Shown: piece by piece, positions 8,050-16,313 of the stretch
How positions within the stretch are numbered: the first letter of the stretch is position 1
Layout of the letters: each line of letters opens with the position of its first letter
Source of the DNA: Clostridia bacterium
GTDB taxonomy: Bacteria > Bacillota > Clostridia > Peptostreptococcales > Acidaminobacteraceae
Reading direction: 5' to 3'
Assembly (NCBI GenBank): GCA_018399635.1
Contig: JAGYOH010000006.1
Span: 93,258-157,257, forward strand
DNA: 64,000 bases
Translations under genes and position numbers: made by a program
The notes under the pieces: generated by a model
The model's database searches: none
Told to the model about the DNA's origin: nothing
The model's input: only the letters and a program-made list of their open reading frames with translations

Positions 8050-8277
8050 TTACTTGGTTTTTTCGATGAATACTTCCCATTCTCCATCTTCAATTTCTTC
8101 AATCTCCACATTGTAGCCCTGGGCTCTTGCCCACTCGGGAACGTTTTTCATGGCACAGGAGTGGTCGATCTGTACGATCAGAAGATCCCCGATTTCCAGG
8201 TCAACCATTGCTTTTTCCGCTTTTACCAAAGGAACAGGACAAGCCTCTCCGAAACAATCCAATACAACTTCTTTCAT
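8050..8277 (-). CDS. tusA: TusA-family sulfur carrier (tandem copy A)
   Basis: 75-residue sulfur-relay protein. The active CPxP motif occurs as CFGEACPVPLVKAEKAM, with an additional Cys five residues before the active Cys. The latter would carry the persulfide. Its protein sequence is identical over all 75 residues to the copy at 8309-8536, while the DNA differs at a few codon third positions. The ATG has an AGGAGG site. In characterised systems TusA-like TsuB accepts sulfur from the YeeE transporter, which fits the two YeeE halves on each side. A SirA-like regulatory or selenium-related role cannot be excluded. Confidence 0.93.
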   Translation of the reverse strand: MKEVVLDCFGEACPVPLVKAEKAMVDLEIGDLLIVQIDHSCAMKNVPEWARAQGYNVEIEEIEDGEWEVFIEKTK

Positions 8278-8308
8278 TTTATGATCCTCCTCTTGATTTT
8301 TATTTGAA

Positions 8309-8536
8309 TTACTTGGTTTTTTCGATGAATACTTCCCACTCACCGTCTTCAATTTCTTCAATCTCCACATTGTAGCCCTGGGCTCTTGCCCACTCGGGAA
8401 CGTTTTTCATGGCACAGGAGTGATCGATCTGTACGATCAGAAGATCCCCGATTTCCAGGTCAACCATTGCTTTTTCCGCCTTTACCAAAGGAACAGGACA
8501 AGCCTCTCCGAAACAATCCAATACAACTTCTTTCAT
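8309..8536 (-). CDS. tusA: TusA-family sulfur carrier (tandem copy B)
   Basis: Second, upstream copy of the 75-residue TusA-like carrier, with exactly the same amino-acid sequence as copy A and the same CPVP active site. It is separated from copy A by 31 bases that also contain a duplicated ribosome-binding site. It probably doubles the dose of the carrier. It follows the N-terminal YeeE half in the same operon. Confidence 0.93.
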   Translation of the reverse strand: MKEVVLDCFGEACPVPLVKAEKAMVDLEIGDLLIVQIDHSCAMKNVPEWARAQGYNVEIEEIEDGEWEVFIEKTK

Positions 8537-8561
8537 TTTATAATCCTCCTTTTAATGTTGT

Positions 8562-9275
8562 TCAATGACCGCTTTGGCCATCCGAATGTTTGACTTCCCA
8601 TTTGTCTGCGATGATGAAGAGTACCACGATCAAAGCCAGTTGTGCGAATAATGCGCCGAACCATCCGAGATAGTCAGGCAGGAAGACGGCGGTTCCCTTG
8701 GAAATCACCTTGTCCTGCCACCAACCCATGTCATGGGCACCGACCAGGGAGCCCAGAATGAAAAAGGTCAGGGAGAGCAGCTGCATGACGAATCCTTCAC
8801 CAACCCGCATCAGGGTTCCGGAAGCGCAGCCTCCGGCGATGACCATGCCGATGCCGAATACGACGGCCCCAATGGCAGTGGCGAAGCTGATGGGTACCAC
8901 GTATCCCATTCCAGGAATGGGAAGACCTTGTACGAAGGCGCCGTATTTGATGGCCCAGAATCCGATGGAAGTGATGGCCAGGGCAACCAGAACGGCTCTG
9001 AGAACGCTGGTGACTCCGGTCAATAGCGGGTCTCGCATGGATGCTGTGAAACAGAATCTGGATCGCTGAAGAGAAAAGCCGAAAGCAATCCCGGTCATCC
9101 ACATGATTCCTAAGTTGGGTTCCTTCGAAGTCAGCCAGGCCCCGAGAAGAATATAGATAACGAAGGTCGCGATTCCATGGGGAATCAAGTTTTTCTTGGG
9201 CTTTCTCGTTCTGCCTGAGTCCCTTGAGGCGGATCTTCTTTGTGATAGTGAACTTGTAGCATTTGTTTCAGACAA
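8562..9275 (-). CDS. YeeE/YedE (TsuA-type) transporter, N-terminal half
   Basis: About 237-residue multi-pass membrane protein. It carries the YeeE motifs LQRSRFCFTASMRDP and IAGGCASGTLMRVGEG, each with a conserved Cys; the third family motif GFGCNIG is found only in the partner half at 7481-8032. Together the two would make one full transporter. The TTG start at 9275 has a GGGGTG site 6 bases upstream. An ATG at 9320 would add 15 residues but has no clear site. The N-terminus before the first membrane span is basic and Ser-rich. First gene of the sulfur operon, divergent from lysR. Confidence 0.87.
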   Translation of the reverse strand: MSETNATSSLSQRRSASRDSGRTRKPKKNLIPHGIATFVIYILLGAWLTSKEPNLGIMWMTGIAFGFSLQRSRFCFTASMRDPLLTGVTSVLRAVLVALAITSIGFWAIKYGAFVQGLPIPGMGYVVPISFATAIGAVVFGIGMVIAGGCASGTLMRVGEGFVMQLLSLTFFILGSLVGAHDMGWWQDKVISKGTAVFLPDYLGWFGALFAQLALIVVLFIIADKWEVKHSDGQSGH

Positions 9276-9455
9276 GTAATTCACCCCTTTTATTCGTTTT
9301 ATTATTAACAATCTTTTCATGTATATCTTACCACAGTTGATAAATTTTTAACCATCTATTTCTGTGATACAATATAATAAATACTGATATCAAGAATGAA
9401 TATAATTTTGTAATATGATATAATTTTCATAAGCGAATCAACCGGGAGTGATGAA
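9276..9455. promoter_or_regulatory. AT-rich divergent promoter region between yeeE and lysR
   Basis: About 180 bases, very AT-rich, with several TATAAT-like boxes (for example 9419-9424 toward lysR). No gene is seen. The sequence ATTATTAACAATCTTT at 9301-9316 recurs exactly at 19479-19494, upstream of the rhodanese lipoproteins. A LysR regulator commonly binds such divergent regions; the exact operator could not be fixed by eye. Confidence 0.55.
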
Positions 9456-10352
9456 ATGCATATTGAATGCTTCGCATATTTTTACAAGGTGGCCATGGCG
9501 AAAAGCATCTCCAAGGTCGCCGGCAGTTCCCATATATCCCAGTCGGCTCTCAGTCAACAGATACAGAAGCTTGAAGAGAGTCTCGGACACCAATTGCTGA
9601 TCCGCAGCAACAAGGGAGTGGAGCTGACCCAGATTGGTGATATCGTTTTCAAATATTCCGACAATATCATCCGCACCTACAACAAGATGGTGGAGGAGAT
9701 CAGCAATTACGAGAACAATACCCAGAAGCTTCATATTGAGGCCTGCTGGCCCATCGCCACCTATGCCCTGCCCTGTACCCTCTATGATATGAAAAAGAAG
9801 TACATGGCCCACAACTATATTCTTAAATCCAATTCTTCAAGGATGATTGAGCAGAACATCCTCAATAACATCAGCGATCTGGGATTCATCTACGGGGAAC
9901 CTCAGGACAAGAATCTCACCAGCTATGAGATCGGCTACGATGATATCGTTCTGGTGGCCCCCTTTGAAATGGACATTCCTGATAAAATCTCGGTCAAGGA
10001 GCTGTTTTCCTATCAACTGGTGATGCTTGAGGACAATCTGAGGGTGAAACGGTTCATTCGATCCCACCTCATGAGCATCGGCTTCAAGTTTGAAGAGCTC
10101 AATATCCTTTTTGACATGGATACGGCTGAAGCAGTGAAATCCTCCCTGAGCCAGGGGGTGGGCCTTTCCTTCCTGCCCTATATTTCCGTAAAAAAAGAGC
10201 TGTATCGCAAACAGCTCAAAACCATTAAAATCACGGATATGGATATCAGATATCCCGTCTATCTGGTCTACAAAAAAGAAGCCAATCAAAGTGAAGTCTT
10301 GATGGAATTCGTCAAATCCTTTATGGAAACAGGAAAGAAGAGCTTTTGTTAG
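9456..10352 (+). CDS. LysR-family transcriptional regulator
   Basis: 298 residues. The N-terminal winged helix-turn-helix (ISKVAGSSHISQSALSQQIQKLEESLG, about residues 18-45) is classical LysR, followed by an effector-binding domain. The ATG has a GGGAGTGATGA site. It is divergent from the YeeE/TusA operon and followed by a convergent third tusA, which points to control of sulfur-compound uptake (a CysL-like role). The inducer cannot be read from the sequence. Confidence 0.93.
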   Translation: MHIECFAYFYKVAMAKSISKVAGSSHISQSALSQQIQKLEESLGHQLLIRSNKGVELTQIGDIVFKYSDNIIRTYNKMVEEISNYENNTQKLHIEACWPIATYALPCTLYDMKKKYMAHNYILKSNSSRMIEQNILNNISDLGFIYGEPQDKNLTSYEIGYDDIVLVAPFEMDIPDKISVKELFSYQLVMLEDNLRVKRFIRSHLMSIGFKFEELNILFDMDTAEAVKSSLSQGVGLSFLPYISVKKELYRKQLKTIKITDMDIRYPVYLVYKKEANQSEVLMEFVKSFMETGKKSFC

Positions 10353-10366
10353 CTCTTCTTAATTTT
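10335..10366. terminator. Bidirectional terminator between lysR and tusA-like gene
   Basis: A perfect 10-bp stem (AAGAAGAGCT, loop TTTGTT) overlaps the lysR stop codon, with T-rich flank on the plus strand and A-rich flank serving the minus-strand gene. Confidence 0.75.
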
Positions 10367-10577
10367 CCCTGAAGATCAGAATTTCCCATACGCCTCTGAG
10401 GGGTTCGTTGACGGTGTACGTCAAACCGTAAAGGGGCAGGAGGGTCTCTAGGGAAGCAAACACGCAACTGTGGTCCGTGACCAATTGGATATCCTCCTTC
10501 AGGGGGGTATCCAGAATTTTTTTGAGTCTGAGAACGGGAACGGGGCATATTTCTCCAAGACAGTCCAAGATAATCAT
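10359..10577 (-). CDS. TusA-family sulfur carrier (third, divergent copy)
   Basis: 72-residue TusA/SirA-like protein with active motif CLGEICPVPVLRLKKIL and the usual VTDHSC strand containing another Cys. It is clearly diverged from the tandem TusA pair. The ATG is preceded by AGGAGAATTTT. It is convergent with lysR and appears to be a single-gene unit. A separate partner, for example a desulfurase or reductase elsewhere, is possible. Confidence 0.9.
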   Translation of the reverse strand: MIILDCLGEICPVPVLRLKKILDTPLKEDIQLVTDHSCVFASLETLLPLYGLTYTVNEPLRGVWEILIFREN

Positions 10578-10633
10578 AAAATTCTCCTAATTGATATATT
10601 TTTAACTATATTGTAGCATAGAGAGGAAAAAGT

Positions 10634-11344
10634 ATGAAGGTTTCTGTGGTAATACCGGTATACAACAGTGAAAAATCCATTGCCGAGCTCAGTCGCCGCC
10701 TGATGAAGACCCTTGAAGGGGAGGCATTCGAAATCATCATGGTGGATGACGGAAGTTCGGATGGGTCAAGAGCGCTCATCAAGACCCTGGCCGGGGGGCA
10801 TGGGGAAATCCGGTACATCTTCTTTGACCGGAATTACGGGCAGCAGGCGGCCATTTTCGCCGGTCTCCGGAAATCGTCAGGAGAGGCGGTCATCACCCTG
10901 GATGATGACCTGCAGCATGCCCCGGAGGATATCCCCATGATTCTGGCATTGTTGGAGGAATACGAAGGGGTTTTCGCCTTTCCTGAAATGAAGCCCCACT
11001 CCGGTTATCGAAAACTCGGGTCCTGGATGACCCATCGTCTCTTCAACCGGCTCTTTTCCAAGGACAAGGGACTGAGAATCAGTTCCTTTCGCGGCATCAG
11101 AAGAGCTCTGGTCGACAAAATGATTGCCGAGGAAACCGCCTTCGTTTACATTTCGGCCCTGATGATCCGCCATTCCCACCGGCTCAAGACGATTTATCAC
11201 CAACAGCATCAAAGGAAGCACGGGGATTCGAATTACAGCTTCAAGAAATTGCTGGCCCTTTACCTGAAGATTTTGATTCATTACGGTCCTTTGAGGGGGA
11301 TGAAAAGCAGCAGGCCCCTCTACAGGATCATTGAGGAGAATTAA
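10634..11344 (+). CDS. Family 2 glycosyltransferase (DPM1/ArnC-like), soluble form
   Basis: 236 residues with the GT-A start VVIPVYNSEKSIAEL, the acceptor region IMVDDGSSDGS and the metal-binding LDDDLQHAPEDIP. This is the pattern of polyprenyl-phosphate sugar transferases such as DPM1 and ArnC. The C-terminal transmembrane helices of ArnC are absent, as in DPM1. It starts an overlapping five-gene operon: the next GTG directly follows its stop. The sugar and acceptor are unknown. Linkage to an ATP-grasp ligase and an ABC importer is unusual for this family. Confidence 0.88.
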   Translation: MKVSVVIPVYNSEKSIAELSRRLMKTLEGEAFEIIMVDDGSSDGSRALIKTLAGGHGEIRYIFFDRNYGQQAAIFAGLRKSSGEAVITLDDDLQHAPEDIPMILALLEEYEGVFAFPEMKPHSGYRKLGSWMTHRLFNRLFSKDKGLRISSFRGIRRALVDKMIAEETAFVYISALMIRHSHRLKTIYHQQHQRKHGDSNYSFKKLLALYLKILIHYGPLRGMKSSRPLYRIIEEN

Positions 11345-12550
11345 GTGGATAAAGTACTCGTACTAGGGGCAGGACACTGCCAGGTCAATCTGATCAAGGC
11401 CCTCAAGCAACGGGGTTGTACCGTGGTGGTGGCGGACTACTATGAAAACTCCCCCGGCAAGGCCCTGGCTGACAAGGGCCACCTGGTGAGCACCTTCGAT
11501 GAGGAAGGCGTTCTCAAGGTCGCCAGGGAAGAAGGGGTGAAGGCCCTCTTCACCCTGGGGACGGACCAGCCGGTCCGGACCATGGGCTACGTGGGTGAAA
11601 AACTAGGACTGAGAAATTTTCTGACCTATGACAAGGCCCTTGATCTGACCGATAAAAAGCGCATGAAACTGACATTCACCCGGCATCAGATTCCTACGGC
11701 GGCCTATCAGTTCATCGGCAGACAGATTCGCCCTGAAGAGATTCATCTCAAGTATCCTCTGGTGATCAAGCCTCTGGATTCCCAGGGACAGCGGGGCGTC
11801 TTCCTGGTCCGTGATTTCCAGGAGCTCCAGGCGGCAATCCCCGTGTCCTTCAACTTCACCCGCCAGGAGGAGGTCCTTCTCGAGGACTTCTACCCCTCGG
11901 ATGAAATCACCGTCAGTGGCTGGGTCAAGGATGGAAAAACCACGATCTTCACCGTGGTGGACAGAGAGACCTTCAATGAAGGAAACCATATCGGCATCTG
12001 CAGAGGGCACCGGTATCCCAGTCGGTTTTTTGACGCCATGAAGGATGAAATCACCGCCCTAACCCATAAGATTGTCAGGGACTTCGAGATTCCAGAGGGT
12101 CCCATCTACTTTCAATTCCTCATCGGAGCCGAGGGTGTCAAGGTCAATGAAATCGCCGCCAGAATCGGAGGCGCCTATGAGGACGAGTATATCCCTCTGG
12201 TCACCGGCGTTGATATGCTCAAGCTGCTGATCGAGGAGACTCTTGAACCGGGGGAGTCCCTGGAGTTTGACCAGGCGTCGCTTTTCAAGGTCCGGACCCA
12301 TGCCTACATTCACCTCCTCTTCGCCCCTCAAGGGAAAATCATGGCCCTGCCCCGGCTTGAAGGGATCCAGGGGGTCAGGAGGAGCCGGTTCTTTGTCAGG
12401 ACGGGCATGGTGCTGCCCCCCATAGAAAACGCCACCCAGCGGATCGGCTATGCCATGGTGTTCGCAGCGGATTCCCGGGAACTCGAGCAGAGGAACCGGC
12501 ATTTCATGAGCGTCTATCAGGAGCAATTGGAGGTTGACAGTGAAGGCTAG
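11345..12550 (+). CDS. ATP-grasp superfamily ligase of unknown substrate
   Basis: 401 residues. An N-terminal Rossmann-like domain (VLVLGAGHCQVNLIKALKQRG) is followed by the ATP-grasp fold (YPLVIKPLDSQGQRGV, LLEDFYPSDEITVSGW, and the metal-binding VNEIAARIGGAYEDEYIP). It resembles carbamoyl-phosphate-synthase-like and PurK/PylC-like ligases that activate a carboxylate as acyl phosphate and join it to an amine. The GTG start directly follows the glycosyltransferase stop and has a GAGGAG site. The C-terminus contains the site for the next gene. The substrate is not recognisable. Confidence 0.87.
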   Translation: MDKVLVLGAGHCQVNLIKALKQRGCTVVVADYYENSPGKALADKGHLVSTFDEEGVLKVAREEGVKALFTLGTDQPVRTMGYVGEKLGLRNFLTYDKALDLTDKKRMKLTFTRHQIPTAAYQFIGRQIRPEEIHLKYPLVIKPLDSQGQRGVFLVRDFQELQAAIPVSFNFTRQEEVLLEDFYPSDEITVSGWVKDGKTTIFTVVDRETFNEGNHIGICRGHRYPSRFFDAMKDEITALTHKIVRDFEIPEGPIYFQFLIGAEGVKVNEIAARIGGAYEDEYIPLVTGVDMLKLLIEETLEPGESLEFDQASLFKVRTHAYIHLLFAPQGKIMALPRLEGIQGVRRSRFFVRTGMVLPPIENATQRIGYAMVFAADSRELEQRNRHFMSVYQEQLEVDSEG

Positions 12551-13475
12551 AAAACGATGGATCATCGGCCTGATACTTCTGACCCTTTTGTCAGGATGTC
12601 ATCAGACGGAAAAGAAGACGGTAAGAATCGCCCAGCAATACGGGCTGGCCTATGCCCCCCTGCAGATCGCCGAGGAGCTGGACCTGATAGAAAAGCACCT
12701 GCCCGGTTATGACATCGAGTGGGTGAAAATGATCAACACCGCCGGCATCCGGGAAGCCATGCTTTCCGGGGACCTTGACGTGGGATTCATGGGAATTCCG
12801 CCATTTCTCATCGGCCTGGACAAGGGGATGGACTGGCGGATTTTCAGAGCCCTTGCCCGGTCTCCGGTGGGACTCACCTACGATACCGGAAGAATCTCCT
12901 CCCTGGAGGATATCGGCCCCGATCAGAGGATCGCCCTGCCACAACCGGGTTCCATACAGCATATTCTGCTGAACATGTACATTGAAAACCACTATCCAGA
13001 GGGACTGGATCTTGAGAATTATCTGACGACCCTTTCCCATCCCGACGGGCAGATGGCCCTTTTGAGCGGGACCCAGATTGCCGCGCATTTCACCTCCCCC
13101 CCTTATCTGTTCGAAGAGCTCAATGAGGAGGGGATCGCCCTGCTCATCGACGGAGAAGAGGCCTTTGGAGGGGAGTTCACCTTCATTGTCGGTGTCTTGA
13201 AGGACGGCGGGATGGATTCCCGGATCGTCGAAGGCATTGACCGGGCCATCGACGAGGCCGCTTCCCTCATACAAAACGAGCCTGCAAGGGCGGTTGAAAT
13301 TCTTGCGCCGGTCTACGAGCTTCCCCAAGCCCTGCTCCAAGGTTATCTCGAGGAGGAGGGAATGGACTACGCCAAAGAGGTCAGGGGCATCGAGGGATTC
13401 AACCGGTTCATGGCGGCCCAGGGCATGATTGCCAGAGTGCTCGGGGCGGAGGAGTTTTATTATGAAAAGGAATAA
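12540..13475 (+). CDS. ABC transporter substrate-binding lipoprotein (SsuA/THI5-like)
   Basis: 311-residue periplasmic-type binding protein anchored as a lipoprotein (lipobox LLSGC). It has the NMT1/SsuA-like features RIAQQYGLAYAPLQIAEELDLIEKHL and MLSGDLDVGFMGIPPFLIGLDKG. Relatives bind sulfonates, taurine, nitrate or thiamine precursors. The GTG start lies six bases after GGAGG and overlaps the ATP-grasp gene by 11 bases; a TTG six bases upstream is less well placed. It is co-transcribed with a permease and ATPase. Ligand unknown. Confidence 0.88.
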   Translation: MKARKRWIIGLILLTLLSGCHQTEKKTVRIAQQYGLAYAPLQIAEELDLIEKHLPGYDIEWVKMINTAGIREAMLSGDLDVGFMGIPPFLIGLDKGMDWRIFRALARSPVGLTYDTGRISSLEDIGPDQRIALPQPGSIQHILLNMYIENHYPEGLDLENYLTTLSHPDGQMALLSGTQIAAHFTSPPYLFEELNEEGIALLIDGEEAFGGEFTFIVGVLKDGGMDSRIVEGIDRAIDEAASLIQNEPARAVEILAPVYELPQALLQGYLEEEGMDYAKEVRGIEGFNRFMAAQGMIARVLGAEEFYYEKE

Positions 13476-14220
13476 CCTGGTCTATCTCATCATCCTCGCC
13501 CTCTTCTGGGAAGTCACGGCGATGATCCTGGACAGTCCCCAGCTCATGCCCTCCCTGGTGGCGGTTTTCAAGACCCTGTATCTTGAGCTGGTCAAAGGAA
13601 AACTCTGGCTGTACAGCCTGTATTCCCTTTTGAGCATCTTGATCGGCCTCGCCGCCAGTCTTGTCCTGGCCCTGGGGATCACGATTCTAAGCACCCGGTT
13701 CCTCTGGGTCATGGATTTCTTTCAATTCTTGAACACCCTCTTCCACCCCCTGCCCGGCATTGCCATTCTGCCCCTGCTGATTCTGTGGCTGGGAGTAGGA
13801 TACGAGGCCGTCATTTTTCTGATCATCCATTCGGTGCTCTGGCCGGTGCTGACCAATCTGTTTACCGCCCTTGAGACCTTTCCCAAAACCCTCTCCATGG
13901 TGGGGGACAACTATGAGATGGGGCTTGTGAGGAAGTTCGTTTTCCTCTACCTGCCCGGCATCATGCCTCAATTCATTGCCGGTGTCAAAACCGGCTGGGC
14001 CCGGGCCTTCAGAGCGGTGATCAGCGCTGAGATGTTTTTCGGAGCCATCGGTGCCACCGGAGGACTTGGCTGGTTTCTGGTAAAAAAAAGAGCCTTCATG
14101 GATACGACGGGAGTGTTCGCGGGCATCGTGATGATTCTGGTCCTGGGAGTAATTTTTGAGAATATCGTGCTCAAGGGGCTGGAAAACAAGACCACGGTGA
14201 AATGGGGGTTCAAATCATGA
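13462..14220 (+). CDS. ABC transporter permease (SsuC/TauC-like)
   Basis: 252-residue membrane subunit of the importer, with about six hydrophobic segments. The cytoplasmic EAA region appears as GLVRKFVFLYLPGIMPQFIAGVKTGWARAFRAVISAEMFF. The ATG at 13462 has a GGAGGAG site and overlaps the binding-protein gene by 14 bases; a longer upstream frame is not supported by a ribosome-binding site. Confidence 0.9.
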   Translation: MKRNNLVYLIILALFWEVTAMILDSPQLMPSLVAVFKTLYLELVKGKLWLYSLYSLLSILIGLAASLVLALGITILSTRFLWVMDFFQFLNTLFHPLPGIAILPLLILWLGVGYEAVIFLIIHSVLWPVLTNLFTALETFPKTLSMVGDNYEMGLVRKFVFLYLPGIMPQFIAGVKTGWARAFRAVISAEMFFGAIGATGGLGWFLVKKRAFMDTTGVFAGIVMILVLGVIFENIVLKGLENKTTVKWGFKS

Positions 14221-14924
14221 TTCTGGCTTTGGAAAACGTCACAAAAAGATTTGGCGACACAGTGATTTTTGAAAACCTCAGTCTGTCCATCTCTCCCGGT
14301 GAGCTGGTCACGGTGGTGGGACGGACGGGGGTGGGGAAAAGCACCCTGCTGGGGCTTCTGGGTTCCTTCATCAAGGCGGATGAAGGCCGGGTGGTTTTCC
14401 AGGAGAAGGAGGTCAAAAGGCCGGATCAGGAAAGGGTCATCATTTTTCAGACCTTTGACCAGCTCCTGCCCTGGCGGAGCGTCAGGGACAATATCCTCTT
14501 TCCCCTGCAACAGACCAAAAAAGAGGGCTTCGATATGCTTGAAGTCCTCAAGGCCCTGCATCTGGAGGGAACTGAAGACCTGTACCCCCATCAGCTTTCA
14601 GGGGGAATGAAGCAGCGGGTGGCCATGGCCAGGGGGCTGATTTCCAGGCCCAAGGTCCTCCTCATGGACGAACCCTTCGGGTCCCTCGACCCCAATACCA
14701 GAAGCACCCTCCAGCTTGAGCTCCTGCGCCTCTGGGAACAATACGGCATCACCGTGGTCTTTGTGACCCACGATGTGACGGAGGCCCTGTTTCTGGGGGA
14801 CAGAACCCTGATTGTCACCGCCTCGGGGATCCAGGAGATTCCCAATCCCCTGATGCGACCCCGGGACAAGGAAGCCATGAATTTCAGAATCTTCGAGAGT
14901 GAACTGGTTCAATATATCAAATAG
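14217..14924 (+). CDS. ABC transporter ATP-binding protein (SsuB/TauB-like)
   Basis: 235 residues with Walker A GRTGVGKST, signature LSGGMKQRVAMARG and Walker B VLLMDEPFGSLDP followed by the H-loop FVTHDVTEA. This is the standard nucleotide-binding subunit of nitrate/sulfonate/taurine-type importers. The ATG overlaps the permease stop (ATGA) and has a GGGGG site; an in-frame ATG 15 bases upstream is possible. Last gene of the five-gene operon. Confidence 0.93.
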   Translation: MILALENVTKRFGDTVIFENLSLSISPGELVTVVGRTGVGKSTLLGLLGSFIKADEGRVVFQEKEVKRPDQERVIIFQTFDQLLPWRSVRDNILFPLQQTKKEGFDMLEVLKALHLEGTEDLYPHQLSGGMKQRVAMARGLISRPKVLLMDEPFGSLDPNTRSTLQLELLRLWEQYGITVVFVTHDVTEALFLGDRTLIVTASGIQEIPNPLMRPRDKEAMNFRIFESELVQYIK

Positions 14925-14946
14925 GTCCCCTGCAGGGGCTTTTTGA
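14925..14946 (+). terminator. Short terminator-like hairpin after the ABC operon
   Basis: CCCCTGCAGGGG palindrome followed by CTTTTT. The stem is short, so this is a moderate call. The rest of the 222-base gap to 15147 is without a gene; its 3' part is AT-rich and probably holds the promoter of the next operon (TATAGT-like box near 15096). Confidence 0.5.
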
Positions 14947-15146
14947 AGGTGGAGGTGAGGCGGGAGGTTTCGAAATACACAGGCCTGGCCGCGGGGTTGA
15001 TTCGGGCCGTCACGGCAGTATCTTCAATCGGATTCCAGAAAGTTCTTAACCCAAAAATAACTTTTTCAACATATTTTCAAAGCCTGCGGAGATTATAGTA
15101 TCAGTGAGAACACCATATTAAAGGCTTGGCAGGACAAGGAGGTTAT

Positions 15147-16289
15147 ATGAGGGTTGCGGTTGTGACGGATACTTTTTTTCCGCAGGTCAACGGGGTCACC
15201 AAAACATTGAATCGCATGCAAGAGTATATGGAGAAGAATGACATCACCCATAAATTCTTCATTCCGGAATTCCAGAATGACGATGAAGAAGCCATGGAAC
15301 GGGTCATTTCCTTCAAGAGCATCAATTTTTTTCTATATCCGGAATTACAGATTGCATTACCTTTTAATCATGTTTTGACTGAAGAGCTCAATGCTTTTGA
15401 ACCAGAAATCATCCACGTCATCACGCAGGGACCGCTTGGCTTCATGGGTCTTCAATACGGCTTGAAACACGATATTCCAGTGGTAGCAAGCTATACGACG
15501 GATTTTCCAAACTACTTGAAGTTTTATGGCCTGGGACTCTTTGAAAAACCGGTCTGGCTCTACCTTGAGTATTTTCACAACAACGCCCTGCTCAATTATG
15601 TGCCGTCACGATACTCCTTCGACCAGTTGGAGCAGCACGGTATCAGAAACAAGATGATCTGGGGCAGAGGCATCGATGTCAGCCGTTTCACCCCCCAGAA
15701 GCGGCGAAGCGACCTGCGGCGGACAATCGCACCCGGCGGTGAGAAAATCATGCTTTATGCGGGGCGTTTATCCAAAGAGAAGAAAGTGGATGTTCTTATC
15801 GAAGCAACGCAAATGCTGAAAGACGAGGGCCAGGCCGTAAAACTGGTTCTGGTGGGGGATGGACCACACAGACAGGAACTCCAGAGTCTCAAGGTCCCGG
15901 AGGTTTATTTTGCCGGCTATCAATCTGGTGAAGAGCTTCAAGCGTATTTTGCTTCGGCGGATCTCTTTGTCTTTGCATCCGAGAACGAAACCTACGGCAA
16001 CGTGATTCTTGAAGCCATGGCTTCGGGTCTGCCGGTGGTGTCCGTCAACTCAGGTGGAGTCCGTGAAAATCTGATCGACGGCACCAACGGGATTGCCATC
16101 GAAACCAACAAGCCTGCTGAATTCGCCCGGAAGATCCAGAAATTACTGTCTGACGAGGCGGCTATAGAGAAACTCGGCAGGAATGCATGGCAACATGCTC
16201 AGAATAAAGATTGGGAAAACCTGTTCCATCTACTTTATGACAGTTATCTGAAAATCAGACTCCAGTATCAGGAGTCACGCACGGCATGA
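15147..16289 (+). CDS. Family 4 glycosyltransferase (MgtA-like glycolipid/alpha-mannosyltransferase group)
   Basis: 380-residue GT-B enzyme. The N-terminus VVTDTFFPQVNGVTKTLNRM and the C-terminal donor-site pattern FASENETYGNVILEAMASGLPVVSVNSGG are typical of GT4 enzymes that glycosylate diacylglycerol or phosphatidylinositol. IMLYAGRLSKEKKVDVLIEA marks the second Rossmann domain. The ATG at 15147 has a perfect GGAGG site, whereas an upstream in-frame start lacks one. It is followed after 24 bases by UDP-glucose dehydrogenase, which suggests a UDP-sugar donor and a glycolipid product; this is inference. Confidence 0.88.
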   Translation: MRVAVVTDTFFPQVNGVTKTLNRMQEYMEKNDITHKFFIPEFQNDDEEAMERVISFKSINFFLYPELQIALPFNHVLTEELNAFEPEIIHVITQGPLGFMGLQYGLKHDIPVVASYTTDFPNYLKFYGLGLFEKPVWLYLEYFHNNALLNYVPSRYSFDQLEQHGIRNKMIWGRGIDVSRFTPQKRRSDLRRTIAPGGEKIMLYAGRLSKEKKVDVLIEATQMLKDEGQAVKLVLVGDGPHRQELQSLKVPEVYFAGYQSGEELQAYFASADLFVFASENETYGNVILEAMASGLPVVSVNSGGVRENLIDGTNGIAIETNKPAEFARKIQKLLSDEAAIEKLGRNAWQHAQNKDWENLFHLLYDSYLKIRLQYQESRTA

Positions 16290-16313
16290 TGAATTGAAGT
16301 GAGGTGGCAAGGG

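Larger units (their letters stand above)
8048..8551. repeat. Tandem direct repeat of tusA (two units of about 245 bp, offset 259 bp)
   Basis: Units 8048-8292 and 8307-8551 match except for scattered single-base changes. The differences in the coding part are silent. The duplicated unit spans the stop codon, the gene and its ribosome-binding site, so it is a gene duplication with regulatory sequence included. Confidence 0.9.

Noticed and set aside
10359..10577. The third TusA as part of the tandem duplication
   Set aside because: Its sequence is strongly diverged and it lies on the far side of lysR; it is an old paralog.
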